Notes under the pieces: generated by a model
Database searches by the model: none
What the model was told of the DNA's origin: nothing
What the model saw: only the letters and a program-made list of their open reading frames with translations
Shown: piece after piece, positions 52,063 through 59,599 of the stretch
Position numbering within the stretch: the first letter of the stretch is position 1
Layout of the letters: each line of letters opens with the position of its first letter
Assembly: GCF_051912845.1 (NCBI RefSeq)
Contig: NZ_JBNCBU010000001.1
Span: 1,054,001-1,118,000 of the forward strand
Direction: 5' to 3'
DNA: 64,000 bases
Source of the DNA: Tsuneonella sediminis
Lineage (GTDB): Bacteria; Pseudomonadota; Alphaproteobacteria; Sphingomonadales; Sphingomonadaceae
Made by a program: the position numbers and the translations under genes

Positions 52063-52566
52063 CAGGTTGTCGCCACGCTCGCGGCGACCGGGATCGTCTC
52101 CCAGGCGGCGCGCTCGATCGGCAAGTCGATGGAGGCGCTTTACAAGCTGCGGCACCGGCCCGGCGCCGAAGGGTTTGCTTCCGCGTGGGACGCGGCGCTG
52201 GAGCGCGGGGTGCAGCGGCTGGAGGACTGCGCGCTCGAACGCGCATTGAAGGGCACCGCGACCCCGATCGTCTCGGGCGGGGAGATCCTCGGCTGGTGGG
52301 ACAAGCCCGACAACGCGCTGCTGCGCTTCCTCCTCCAATACCGGATGCCGACGCGCTACGGCGTGCAGCAGATCCGCCCCGGCCACCCGGTCTATGAAAG
52401 CATCAAGGCCGAGGTTCTCAGGGAAAAGGCCATCCGCAGCGTGGAAGAGGAGGACGCGATCCACGCCTCCATCATCGAGAAGCTGGAGCGCATGGCCGAG
52501 CGCCAGCGCATCGCGCGCGAACAGGGCTGGCTCGAAACCGACGCGTCGCCGGGAGCGAACACCTGA
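52063..52566 (+). pseudogene. 5'-truncated terminase small subunit/HTH-like gene remnant
   Basis: Translated from just after an in-frame TAG (52060-52062), the frame reads QVVATLAATGIVSQAARSIG, then KSMEALYKLRHRPGAEGFAS, up to the stop at 52566. The first part is a helix-turn-helix of the kind found in small sphingomonad proteins that resemble terminase small subunits. It should continue further upstream, but the frame is closed there and lies next to repeat copy B. A shortened 145-residue product from the ATG at 52129 is possible (LLRFLLQYRMPTRYG, then a Glu/Arg-rich helix), but it would lack the first helices. Confidence 0.55.
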
Positions 52567-52819
52567 CGCCTGGGCGGGCGCCCTTCCGGGGCGCGATTAG
52601 GCGTTTGGCCCAAGCCGTGCTAGTGGCTCCGCCGCTGACGTCGAATTTTGCGACGGACTTCGGCTTTTGACGACGTGCCGGCCCTCCCTGCCGCCCTGAC
52701 GGTGCAGGGTCCCGGCGCTGCCCAGACGACGACTTCCTTTCACGAGACGACCCGACGCACGGCCTCGCGGGCACTTCCGCCCCGGGGCACACCCAAGCGT
52801 TTCTTCGAAAGGAAACACC
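52567..52819 (+). promoter_or_regulatory. Long leader region of the cold-shock gene
   Basis: No gene is supported in this 253-nt gap. Cold-shock genes often have long structured 5' leaders, and the last 150 nt could be such a leader. No specific motif was recognised. GAAAGGAAA at 52807-52815 is the ribosome-binding site. Confidence 0.4.
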
Positions 52820-53032
52820 ATGAGCAAGACCGGAACCGTCAAGTTCTTCAACCTCGACAAGGGCTATGGCTTCATCCAGCCCGACGACGGCACTCCCGAC
52901 AGCTTCGTTCACATCACCGCCGTCCAGGCCGCGGGGATGAACACGCTGAACAAGGAGCAGCGCCTGAACTACGAGGTCGAGACCGGCCGCAACGGCAAGG
53001 CCAGCGCGGTAAACCTGTCGGCCGCCGACTGA
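52820..53032 (+). CDS. Cold-shock domain protein (CspA family)
   Basis: This 70-residue protein is a single cold-shock domain. RNP1 is KGYGFIQP (15-22) and RNP2 is DSFVHIT (27-33), after the usual GTVKFFN start. It binds single-stranded RNA or DNA and is thought to melt mRNA structure. The gap before it is long, and a 12-bp GC hairpin follows. Paralogues are usual in this group, so a specific csp letter is not given. Confidence 0.95.
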   Translation: MSKTGTVKFFNLDKGYGFIQPDDGTPDSFVHITAVQAAGMNTLNKEQRLNYEVETGRNGKASAVNLSAAD

Positions 53033-53053
53033 GCGGAAGGCCCGCTTACGCTT

Positions 53054-53085
53054 CTCCCGCGCGCGCCTCAGGCCGCGCGCGGGAG
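53054..53085 (+). terminator. GC-rich hairpin after the cold-shock gene
   Basis: CTCCCGCGCGCG (53054-53065) and its complement (53074-53085) form a perfect 12-bp stem with an 8-nt loop, 21 nt after the stop. A C tract instead of a T tract follows, so termination strength is uncertain. Confidence 0.55.
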
Positions 53086-53130
53086 CGGCACCCCCCCGCG
53101 CAATCACCCGATCGCCACGAAAGACCGTCG

Positions 53131-53355
53131 ATGAGCCAGACCTTCGAATTCTACGATGCCCGCGCCAACCAGGCCGCGGCCGAAGCCGACGCCGCGACGC
53201 TCGACAACGTGCGCGAGCGCAACCTGCGCGCCGAGAAGACCTGGCGCGCGCTTGCCGACCAGGCGCGCAAGGTTACGGTCGACCGGCAGAAGACCGAGGC
53301 CGAGAAGGCCGCCCGCCGCGCCGAGGAGGCCGAGGCGGCCGCAGCGGCGAACTGA
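53131..53355 (+). CDS. Small charged helical protein of unknown function
   Basis: This protein of 74 residues is rich in Ala, Glu, Arg and Lys and is predicted to be a continuous helix or coiled coil. MSQTFEFYDARANQAAAEAD and LDNVRERNLRAEKTWRALAD are the distinctive parts. It starts 98 nt after the cold-shock gene, and similar small proteins next to csp genes are known to me from sphingomonads. Its function is unknown. The upstream frame that covers the csp gene in another phase is not coding. Confidence 0.65.
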   Translation: MSQTFEFYDARANQAAAEADAATLDNVRERNLRAEKTWRALADQARKVTVDRQKTEAEKAARRAEEAEAAAAAN

Positions 53356-53431
53356 CGCGGCGGTTTCCCCGGCGCTCACCGCCGTGCTAGTCCCGCCGCT
53401 CGCCCCCGGGTCGCGGCCGGAGACACTTTCG

Positions 53432-54052
53432 ATGAGCGAGCGCGCCGCCCCCTCGTCCCGCCCCGACGAGCGGCAGATCCACACCCGGCTCGAGGACGGG
53501 ACCCGTGTGTGCATCCGCACCATCGGCCCCGACGACGAGGCCCGCATGCGCGAGGGCATCGCGCGGATGAGCGAACGCTCGCGCTACCTGCGCTTCTTCA
53601 CCGGCCTCAGCGTTCCCCCGCCCCAGGTGATCGACCGGCTGCTCGATGCCGACGGCGACCAGCACATCGCGTGGGGCGCTATCGCCAGCGACCTGCCGGG
53701 CGAGCCGGCGATCGGCGCGGTCCACGCAGTGGCGGAGGATAGCGAGCCGGGCCGCGCCGAGTTCTCGGTCGCGGTGATCGACGACTTCCACGACCGCGGC
53801 CTCGGCCGGCTGCTCACCGCGACGATCCTGCTCGACGCGGCGGATGCGGGCTATGACGAGTTCCAGGCGTGGACGCTGGCAGAGAACACCCGCGCGATCG
53901 GCTTCATCCGCGCGCTCGGCGCGACGCTGGTGGGCCGCGACGGAGCGACCCTCGAATATCGGTTGCCGGTCCCCGGCGCGATCGAGGCCCTGCGCGCAGA
54001 ATGCGACCCGCCGGGTCTAGCCGACGTGTTTCGCGCGTTCAGGGCGCCGTGA
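53432..54052 (+). CDS. GNAT family N-acetyltransferase
   Basis: This protein has 206 residues from the ATG at 53432. The acetyl-CoA binding motif A is DDFHDRGLGRLL (about 112-123), preceded by the beta4 strand RAEFSVAVI. The C-terminal LAENTRAIGFIRALGA is typical of GNAT folds. RMSERSRYLRFFTGL near residue 50 resembles the acetyltransferase modules of Pat-type protein acetylases, but no cyclic-nucleotide or CoA-ligase domain is attached. Substrate is unknown. The 3' end overlaps the convergent LysR gene by 14 nt. Confidence 0.85.
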   Translation: MSERAAPSSRPDERQIHTRLEDGTRVCIRTIGPDDEARMREGIARMSERSRYLRFFTGLSVPPPQVIDRLLDADGDQHIAWGAIASDLPGEPAIGAVHAVAEDSEPGRAEFSVAVIDDFHDRGLGRLLTATILLDAADAGYDEFQAWTLAENTRAIGFIRALGATLVGRDGATLEYRLPVPGAIEALRAECDPPGLADVFRAFRAP

Positions 54053-54830
54053 GAAAGGCGACCAGCGCCTTGACCTTCTTCTGACGCCACTGCGGCAGCG
54101 GCGCGACCAGCCAGTAGGCACGGCGCCCTTCGTCCGGCCCTTCGAGAATCTCGAGCCGGCCGGCCTCGATCGCCTCTTCCACCAGCAGCAGCGGCATGAC
54201 TGCCCTGCCGAGGCCCGCGACCGCGCTCGAGAGCGCCTGCCCGGGATTGGCGACCTGGACCATCGCCTCGGCGCCGTCGGGCAGCGGCGCGCCAGGCCAC
54301 TGGATCCACTGGTCGGCCGCGCCCGGAGCGGCGACCACGACCCGGCGCGCGGGCGCGAGCTCGACTCCTTCGAGGTCGCCCGGACCGTCGACCAGCCGGA
54401 TCGCGACGTCGAGGTTGGTCTCGGTGAAGTCGGCGTTCTCGTCGGCGATCAGGTTGAACCGCACGCCCGGATTGCCCTCGACGAACTTTGCCAGGCGGTG
54501 GCTGAGCCACTGGGCATAGAATTCGCGCGGGGCGGCTATCGTGTAGCGGTCGCTCGCCTGCCCGGCCTGCATCGCCTGGACCGATTCCTCGAACTTGAGG
54601 AAGCCCTCGCGCAGCGCGTCGAGTCCGGCGAGCGCCTCGTCGGTCAGCTCGAGCCCCTTGCTCGTGCGCCGGAACAGCACGGTGCCGAGGTGATCCTCGA
54701 GCGCGCGGATCTGCTGGCCGACCGCCGCGGGGGTCACCGCCAGCTCGTCCGCCGCGCGCGTGAAGCTGAGGTGCCGCGCCGCGGCATCGAACACGCGCAG
54801 GGCGTTGAGGGGCAGGTGCGTGCGCTTCAT
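54039..54830 (-). CDS. LysR family transcriptional regulator (GcvA-like)
   Basis: This protein has 263 residues. The N-terminal winged helix-turn-helix (LNALRVFDAAARHLSFTRAA, then ELAVTPAAVGQQIRALEDHL) is of the GcvA type. The effector domain follows (YTIAAPREFYAQWLSHRLAK, FVEGNPGVRFNLIAD). The effector domain is somewhat shorter than the usual 295-305 total. Target genes are unknown; a divergent neighbour (amj) begins 178 nt upstream. The intergenic region contains a tandem 34-bp repeat that could be an operator. Confidence 0.87.
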   Translation of the reverse strand: MKRTHLPLNALRVFDAAARHLSFTRAADELAVTPAAVGQQIRALEDHLGTVLFRRTSKGLELTDEALAGLDALREGFLKFEESVQAMQAGQASDRYTIAAPREFYAQWLSHRLAKFVEGNPGVRFNLIADENADFTETNLDVAIRLVDGPGDLEGVELAPARRVVVAAPGAADQWIQWPGAPLPDGAEAMVQVANPGQALSSAVAGLGRAVMPLLLVEEAIEAGRLEILEGPDEGRRAYWLVAPLPQWRQKKVKALVAFLTAP

Positions 54831-54833
54831 CGC

Positions 54834-54907
54834 GCGCTCACGTAGCGAAGCGGTGGCGCATTAGGAAGTCCCTGCGCTCACGTAGCGAAGCGGTAGCGCG
54901 TCAGGAA
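54834..54907. repeat. Tandem 34-bp repeat upstream of the LysR gene
   Basis: Two copies, 54834-54867 and 54874-54907, have a 40-bp period and differ at three positions. The shared left part is GCGCTCACGTAGCGAAGCGG. They start 4 nt before the lysR ATG on the minus strand and could overlap its promoter. A role as operator or as a small duplication is possible. Confidence 0.75.
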
Positions 54908-55008
54908 ACCGCGCGCTGACTCAGCCATGAAGGGCTTGGCGGCAAAGGCCCGCGCGATTACCGCGCGGAGGCAGCCGGCCGCCTTTGGCCGCAGCCGGGA
55001 CAGCCCTA

Positions 55009-55812
55009 ATGGACGCACAGCTCGCCGCGATCCTCACCCTCACGGTGGTGATCAACCTCATCGGAACGCTTGCCTACGCAGCGCGGATCGCCGGCGTGCG
55101 CACGCGGCGGATCGCGATGAGCTTCGCGCTGTTCAACGCGCTGGTGCTGGTCTCGCGGCTCTCGAACGGCTTCCTCGGCCCGCTCATCGCCAATCGCGTC
55201 GAGCAGGCGCTCGCGAGCGGGAGCGGCGAGAGGCTGCTCGGCGATTTCCGCCTGTTCATCGGCGCGGCCACGGTGGGGGTGATCGTCGGCATCGCGCTGG
55301 TGCCGAGCACGCAGCGGCTGTTCGCACGGGTCATCGGCGGGATGCAGGCGAGAAAATCGCTTGCCGAGCTGGCGCTGCGCAGCGTGACCCCGGCGGGACT
55401 GCGTACGCTGCGCGACTCGGTCACCATCCCGTCGGTTGCGTCGCTGCGCTCATACACCCGCCCTGCCGAGGTGAGCTGGGGCATCCTTGGCGCCAACTGC
55501 CTCGCGCAGGCGATCCTGGTGGTCGGCGTGCTCGCCTCGATCTACGCCGGGTATCTCGTTCCCGAGTACCGGGTGACCGCCTCGCAGCTCTCGGCGCTGA
55601 TCAACGGCTTCGCCACGATCCTGCTGTTCCTCGTCATCGACCCGCAGCTGTCGGTCCTGACCGACGACGTGGTCGACGGCCAGGTCAGCGAACCGGCGTT
55701 CCGCCGCGCGATCCTGTGGATTTCAGGCAGCCGACTTGCCGGCACGCTGCTGGCACAGGCGCTGTTCGTCCCCGCCGCCGTCGCGATCGCATGGGCGGCT
55801 GACATGATCTAA
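55009..55812 (+). CDS. amj: Lipid II flippase Amj family protein
   Basis: This membrane protein of 267 residues is close to the length of B. subtilis Amj (YdaH). The N-terminus LTVVINLIGTLAYAARIAGV, then RTRRIAMSFALFNALVLVSR, is the DUF2837 signature, and about six helices follow. Amj moves the cell-wall precursor lipid II across the inner membrane and in Bacillus backs up MurJ. Whether it is the main or alternate flippase here is not visible. The start at 55009 is preferred because family homology begins at MDAQLAAIL. Confidence 0.87.
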   Translation: MDAQLAAILTLTVVINLIGTLAYAARIAGVRTRRIAMSFALFNALVLVSRLSNGFLGPLIANRVEQALASGSGERLLGDFRLFIGAATVGVIVGIALVPSTQRLFARVIGGMQARKSLAELALRSVTPAGLRTLRDSVTIPSVASLRSYTRPAEVSWGILGANCLAQAILVVGVLASIYAGYLVPEYRVTASQLSALINGFATILLFLVIDPQLSVLTDDVVDGQVSEPAFRRAILWISGSRLAGTLLAQALFVPAAVAIAWAADMI

Positions 55813-55869
55813 GCCGCTGTCGAAAAGGACGCCGGAATACCTGCGCGCTCCTGAAACTCGCCCAAGGCC

Positions 55870-56280
55870 CTACGCCTCGGCCGGTGCTGCCAGCGGGAAG
55901 AACGGGATGCGCACCTCGAGCGGTTCGCCGCCGGATTTTGCGCCGGACAGGCGGTGGAAGGTGTAGAACCCTTCCATCGTGCCGTGCGGGGTCGCCAGCG
56001 GGCAACCCGAAACGTAGTCGTGACTCTGGCCCGGTTCTAGCACCGGCTTTTCGCCCACCACGCCCTCGCCGTCGACCACGCTGACCATGCCCCGGCCATC
56101 GGTGATCCGCCAGTGCCGGCTGACCAGTTGCACCCGCTCGTGGCTGCCGTTCTCGATCCGGATATGATAGACCCAGAACCACTTGCCGTCCTGCGGACGC
56201 GATTGTTCGGGCAGGAAATTCACCGCGACCCGCACGGTGATGCCCTCGGTAATCGCGGCGTGCTGGAAAAGCTGTTTCAT
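55870..56280 (-). CDS. apaG: ApaG protein (DUF525)
   Basis: This protein of 136 residues is a single ApaG domain with an FN3-like fold. VNFLPEQSRPQDGKWFWVYH, then IRIENGSHERVQLVSRHWRI and GTMEGFYTFHRL, are diagnostic. It has been linked to Co2+/Mg2+ handling and diadenosine tetraphosphate metabolism, but its biochemical role is unsettled. The ATG at 56280 fits the family start. It is co-directional with the HWE kinase and metZ. Confidence 0.93.
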   Translation of the reverse strand: MKQLFQHAAITEGITVRVAVNFLPEQSRPQDGKWFWVYHIRIENGSHERVQLVSRHWRITDGRGMVSVVDGEGVVGEKPVLEPGQSHDYVSGCPLATPHGTMEGFYTFHRLSGAKSGGEPLEVRIPFFPLAAPAEA

Positions 56281-56319
56281 CGCTTTGAAAGGTAGCAAGT
56301 GCGCGCGGCTGCGCAAGGG

Positions 56320-57663
56320 TCAGGCAATGGTTCGTACCCCGTCGGCCAGCAGGTCGACCGGGATCGACAGCGACCACTCGATCCCGTCCGGCTCGAATGC
56401 GTAGCGCACCTCTCCGTCCAGCGCGCGGCGGGGAATGTCCTCGATCAGCTGGCTGCCGAAACCCCTGCGCACGGGGCTTGCCACTCGCGGGCCACCGCTT
56501 TCGCGCCATGTCATCGAGAACCGGTCGTCCCCGCAGTCCCAGTCGATCTCGACCCGGCCCTCGATAGTGGAAAGCGAGCCGTACTTCAGCGAATTGGTCG
56601 CCAGTTCATGCAGCGCCATGCCGATGATCTCCGCCGCGCGGGGCACGAGCGCGCAGTCGGGCCCGCTTATCGCGATCTGGCGGATCGTCCCGTCCATGAA
56701 CTTGAGCTGGAGCCGGACAAGTTCCTCCACCGGCACCTCGCGCCAGTCGCGGCGCACGAGGATGTCCTGGTTGACCGCCAGGCTGCCGACCCGTTCCTCG
56801 AACCGCTTCACCAGCGCCTCGTCGCCCTCGATGCTGCTGCGCGCGAGCGCCTGCACCTTGGCGAGCATGTTCTTCGACCGGTGGTTCACCTCGCGCAGCA
56901 GCATGGCGATCTGCTCGGACTGTTCGCGCTGTTCGGTGATGTCGGTATTGGTCCCGAACCAGCAGACGATGTTGCCGTCGTCGTCGCGGATCGGCTTCGC
57001 GCGGCTGAGGAACCAGCGCCATTCGCCCCTGGCGCTGCGCAGCGGAAACAGGTCTTCCCACTGCTCGCCCTCGGCAAGCGCGGCGCGGAACTTCTGCTCG
57101 ACCCGCTCGACGTGATCGGGATGGTGGACCGCTTTCCAGCCCCACCCTTCCATCGCGGCGAAATCGCTGCCGGTGTAATCGTACCACCGCTGGTTGTACC
57201 AGAAGATGTCCCCGTCGGCGCGGGCGATCCAGGCCAGCTGGGCGATGTTTTCCGCCAGCATGCGAAAGCGTTCCTCGCTCTCGCGCAGCTGCGCCTCCAT
57301 CGCCACGTGGACGCTGGCATCGCGGGCGATCTTGCTGCCGCCGATGATCTTTCCAGTCTCATCGCGCACCGGGGAAATCGTCACCGCGACGTGGATCTCG
57401 TGGCCGGCCTTGTGCACCCGGCGCGTGATGAACAGCCCGATGCTCTCGCCCGCGCGGATCCGCGCCAGGATGAGATCTTCCTCGTTCTGCAGGTCGTCCG
57501 GGAGCAGGCGGCGGATCGAGTTGCCGACCATCTCCTCGCTCGTCCAGCCGAACAGCTTTTCCGCGGCCGGGTTCCAGCTGAGGATCCTTCCGTCGAGGTC
57601 CTTGGCGACGATCGCGTCGCCCGAAGACTGGATCAGCGCGGTGTAATGGTCCTGGGGATTCAT
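56320..57663 (-). CDS. PAS-PAS HWE-family sensor histidine kinase
   Basis: This soluble protein of 447 residues has no membrane segment. PAS 1 lies at about 8-115 and PAS 2 at about 128-245 (WYNQRWYDYTG, GWGWKAVHHPDH, a PAS_3-type fold). The phosphoacceptor is His261 in EVNHRSKNMLAKVQALAR. The N box has Asn358 (HELATNSLKYG), and WRE at 386-388 is the HWE hallmark. Neither PAS has the LOV cysteine, so it is not a LOV photoreceptor. No response regulator is adjacent. HWE kinases often feed the PhyR general stress response; this is inference here. Confidence 0.92.
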   Translation of the reverse strand: MNPQDHYTALIQSSGDAIVAKDLDGRILSWNPAAEKLFGWTSEEMVGNSIRRLLPDDLQNEEDLILARIRAGESIGLFITRRVHKAGHEIHVAVTISPVRDETGKIIGGSKIARDASVHVAMEAQLRESEERFRMLAENIAQLAWIARADGDIFWYNQRWYDYTGSDFAAMEGWGWKAVHHPDHVERVEQKFRAALAEGEQWEDLFPLRSARGEWRWFLSRAKPIRDDDGNIVCWFGTNTDITEQREQSEQIAMLLREVNHRSKNMLAKVQALARSSIEGDEALVKRFEERVGSLAVNQDILVRRDWREVPVEELVRLQLKFMDGTIRQIAISGPDCALVPRAAEIIGMALHELATNSLKYGSLSTIEGRVEIDWDCGDDRFSMTWRESGGPRVASPVRRGFGSQLIEDIPRRALDGEVRYAFEPDGIEWSLSIPVDLLADGVRTIA

Positions 57664-57760
57664 CGGTGCCTTTCCGAAGCGTGGTCAGGCAGCAGGCGCA
57701 CCGGAAGCCGCGCATCGAGCCGTGCGCGATCCCGTCCCGGATGAAGTCTAGAGCCCACGC

Positions 57761-57781
57761 GTAAACCCCCGTTGGGGTTAC
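57761..57781. repeat. Inverted repeat between metZ and the HWE kinase gene
   Basis: GTAA-ACCCC and GGGGTTAC arms (57761-57781) make an 8-bp stem with a bulge. It lies in the 165-nt gap between the metZ stop and the kinase start and may end the metZ transcript or be an operator. No U tract follows. Confidence 0.35.
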
Positions 57782-57828
57782 AATTCGTTAGTAGCGGAGA
57801 AGGTTCCGCCGAAACCTCCGCATTCGTT

Positions 57829-59052
57829 TCAGAGGCCCGCCGCCGCGAGCGCGCGGTCCAGGTCCTCCTCGAGGTCGCGCGTATCCTCGAGGCCGACATT
57901 GATGCGCAGCAGGCCTTCGGTCACCCCCATTTCCTCGCGCGCCTCGGCCCCCATGGCGGCATGAGTCGTGCTGGCCGGATGGCACATCAGGCTGCGCGCG
58001 TCGCCGATGTTGTTCGAAATGTCGATCAGCGCCAGCGCATCGAGGACCGCGAAGGCCTGCGCGCGGCCCCCCGGCACCTCGAAGGCAAAGATGGGTCCCG
58101 TCCCGCCGGGCATCTGGCGGATCGCCAGGTCGTGACGCGGATGACTGGGCAGGCCGGGGTGCAGCATCCGGCCGCCGCGCGCGGCAAGCCGCTGCTCGAC
58201 GAATTCGCCGAGCGCGACCGCGGCGCGGCTTTGCGCCCTTGCCCTGAGGTCGAGCGTCTCGAGGCCCTTGAGCACGACCCAGGCGTTGAACGGCGACAGG
58301 TTCGGGCCGGTGTTGCGCTGAAACGGCAGCAGCACCTCGTCGATGAACTGATGCGAACCGCAGACCGCGCCGGCGAGCACGCGGCCCTGTCCGTCCATCA
58401 ATTTGGTCGCGCTGTAGGCGATCACGTCGGCGCCGAATTCGAGCGGGCGCTGGAGCGCGCTGGTGGCGAAGGCGTTGTCGACCACCGTGGTGATGCCGTG
58501 CGCTCGTGCGAGATCGCAGACGTAGCGGAGGTCCACCACGTCGAGCGTCGGGTTGGCCGGGGTCTCGAAAAAGAAGACCTTCGTGTTGGGCCGGATCGCG
58601 GCGTCCCATTCGCCGTCGACCGCGCTGTCGATCACCGTGGTCTCGATCCCGAAACGGGGCAGCAGGTGATCGACGAGCCAGCGACACGAGCCGAACGCCG
58701 CGCGGGCGGCGACGACGTGGTCACCGGCCGACAGCTGGCACAGCAGCGCGGCGGTCATCGCCGCCATCCCGCTCGCCTGCGCGCGGCACGCCTCGGCGCC
58801 CTCCATCAGCGCGATCCGTTCCTCCAGCATGGCCACGGTCGGGTTCTGCAGGCGCGAATAGGTCATGCCCTCGGCCTCGCCGGCGAACCGGTCGGCGACG
58901 GTCTGCGCGTCGTCGTAGGTGTAGCCCGAGGTGAGAAACAGCGCCTCGCTCGTCTCGCCGTGCTCGCTGCGCCAGATGCCCCCGCGCACGGCACGGGTCG
59001 CGGGGCGCCAGTTCGCGGTCACGGCGCGGTCGATGCCGGTGGTCTTCTTCAT
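57829..59052 (-). CDS. metZ: O-succinylhomoserine sulfhydrylase
   Basis: This PLP enzyme of 407 residues belongs to the Cys/Met metabolism family and makes homocysteine from O-succinylhomoserine and sulfide. Landmarks are RGGIWRSEHGETSEALFLTS, YSRLQNPTVAMLEERI, and the PLP lysine Lys217 in YSATKLMDGQGR. The C-terminal LMCHPASTTHAAM is also typical. The ATG at 59052 was chosen because it begins the family homology. metZ and apaG are often neighbours in Alphaproteobacteria; here a histidine kinase gene stands between them. No SAM riboswitch was recognised upstream. Confidence 0.92.
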   Translation of the reverse strand: MKKTTGIDRAVTANWRPATRAVRGGIWRSEHGETSEALFLTSGYTYDDAQTVADRFAGEAEGMTYSRLQNPTVAMLEERIALMEGAEACRAQASGMAAMTAALLCQLSAGDHVVAARAAFGSCRWLVDHLLPRFGIETTVIDSAVDGEWDAAIRPNTKVFFFETPANPTLDVVDLRYVCDLARAHGITTVVDNAFATSALQRPLEFGADVIAYSATKLMDGQGRVLAGAVCGSHQFIDEVLLPFQRNTGPNLSPFNAWVVLKGLETLDLRARAQSRAAVALGEFVEQRLAARGGRMLHPGLPSHPRHDLAIRQMPGGTGPIFAFEVPGGRAQAFAVLDALALIDISNNIGDARSLMCHPASTTHAAMGAEAREEMGVTEGLLRINVGLEDTRDLEEDLDRALAAAGL

Positions 59053-59150
59053 CGCCTGCGCGTCTAGGGGCGGGGCGCGCGCGGTGGCAAACAAAAAGGA
59101 TTGCGCAGCAAGAAAGCCGCCTGCCGACCCTGCGATCCTGCCCCAACGAA

Positions 59151-59175
59151 AAGCGGGGCCGCATGGGCCCCGCTT
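59151..59175 (-). terminator. Rho-independent terminator after the DDDDD-tail gene
   Basis: AAGCGGGGCC (59151-59160) and its complement (59166-59175) make a 10-bp perfect stem with a 5-nt loop. On the minus strand the stem runs into CTTTTCG. It starts 23 nt after the stop of the 59199 gene and isolates it from metZ. Confidence 0.8.
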
Positions 59176-59198
59176 CGCGTGAAACTGGTTCAGCCGAC

Positions 59199-59411
59199 TT
59201 ACGGGCTGACCGGATCGTCGTCGTCGTCGAAAATGAGTATTGCCGCGACCGCCGCTGCAATAGCGAGGAAGACGAGCAGAAGCGTGCCGCCCAGTTCGTT
59301 CTCCTCCATCGCGGGAGCCGACGCGCGTTCGGCCGGTGCTGCCTGCGCAACGACAGGCGCAGCCAGAAGCGAAACCGCTGCCAGCGCGGATGCTATTTTC
59401 GGATATCTCAT
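59199..59411 (-). CDS. Small exported single-helix protein with acidic tail
   Basis: This protein has 70 residues from the ATG at 59411, which follows GGGAGAT. A signal peptide (1-25, ending AQAA) precedes a short linker. One membrane helix (GTLLLVFLAIAAAVAAILIF, about 41-60) follows, and the tail is DDDDDPVSP. Small proteins ending in an Asp run followed by PVSP recur in sphingomonads; function is unknown. It has its own terminator and is probably monocistronic. Confidence 0.7.
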   Translation of the reverse strand: MRYPKIASALAAVSLLAAPVVAQAAPAERASAPAMEENELGGTLLLVFLAIAAAVAAILIFDDDDDPVSP

Positions 59412-59599
59412 TTCATCTCCCTCGAGCTCGGACACATACGGTGTGACCCGCCCTCCCCTTGATTCGATTGACTAAAGGCAAGAGCGAGCGGCCGCAAGCC
59501 GCACGCCGCGCAACGCGACGAAGCGTTGGTCTGCTGCGGTTGGAATGGGGCCGGCGAAGGCTAGCCTCGCACGGATCGCGCCGCTAAGGCCCCGGTTGC
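59412..59599. other. Divergent intergenic region
   Basis: The 188 nt between the minus-strand small protein and the plus-strand glycosyltransferase must contain both promoters. No clear box was found. Confidence 0.4.

Noticed and set aside
59053..59150. SAM-II or other SAM riboswitch upstream of metZ
   Set aside because: metZ leaders often have one in Alphaproteobacteria, but no conserved block was recognised in the roughly 98 nt between the terminator and the start.
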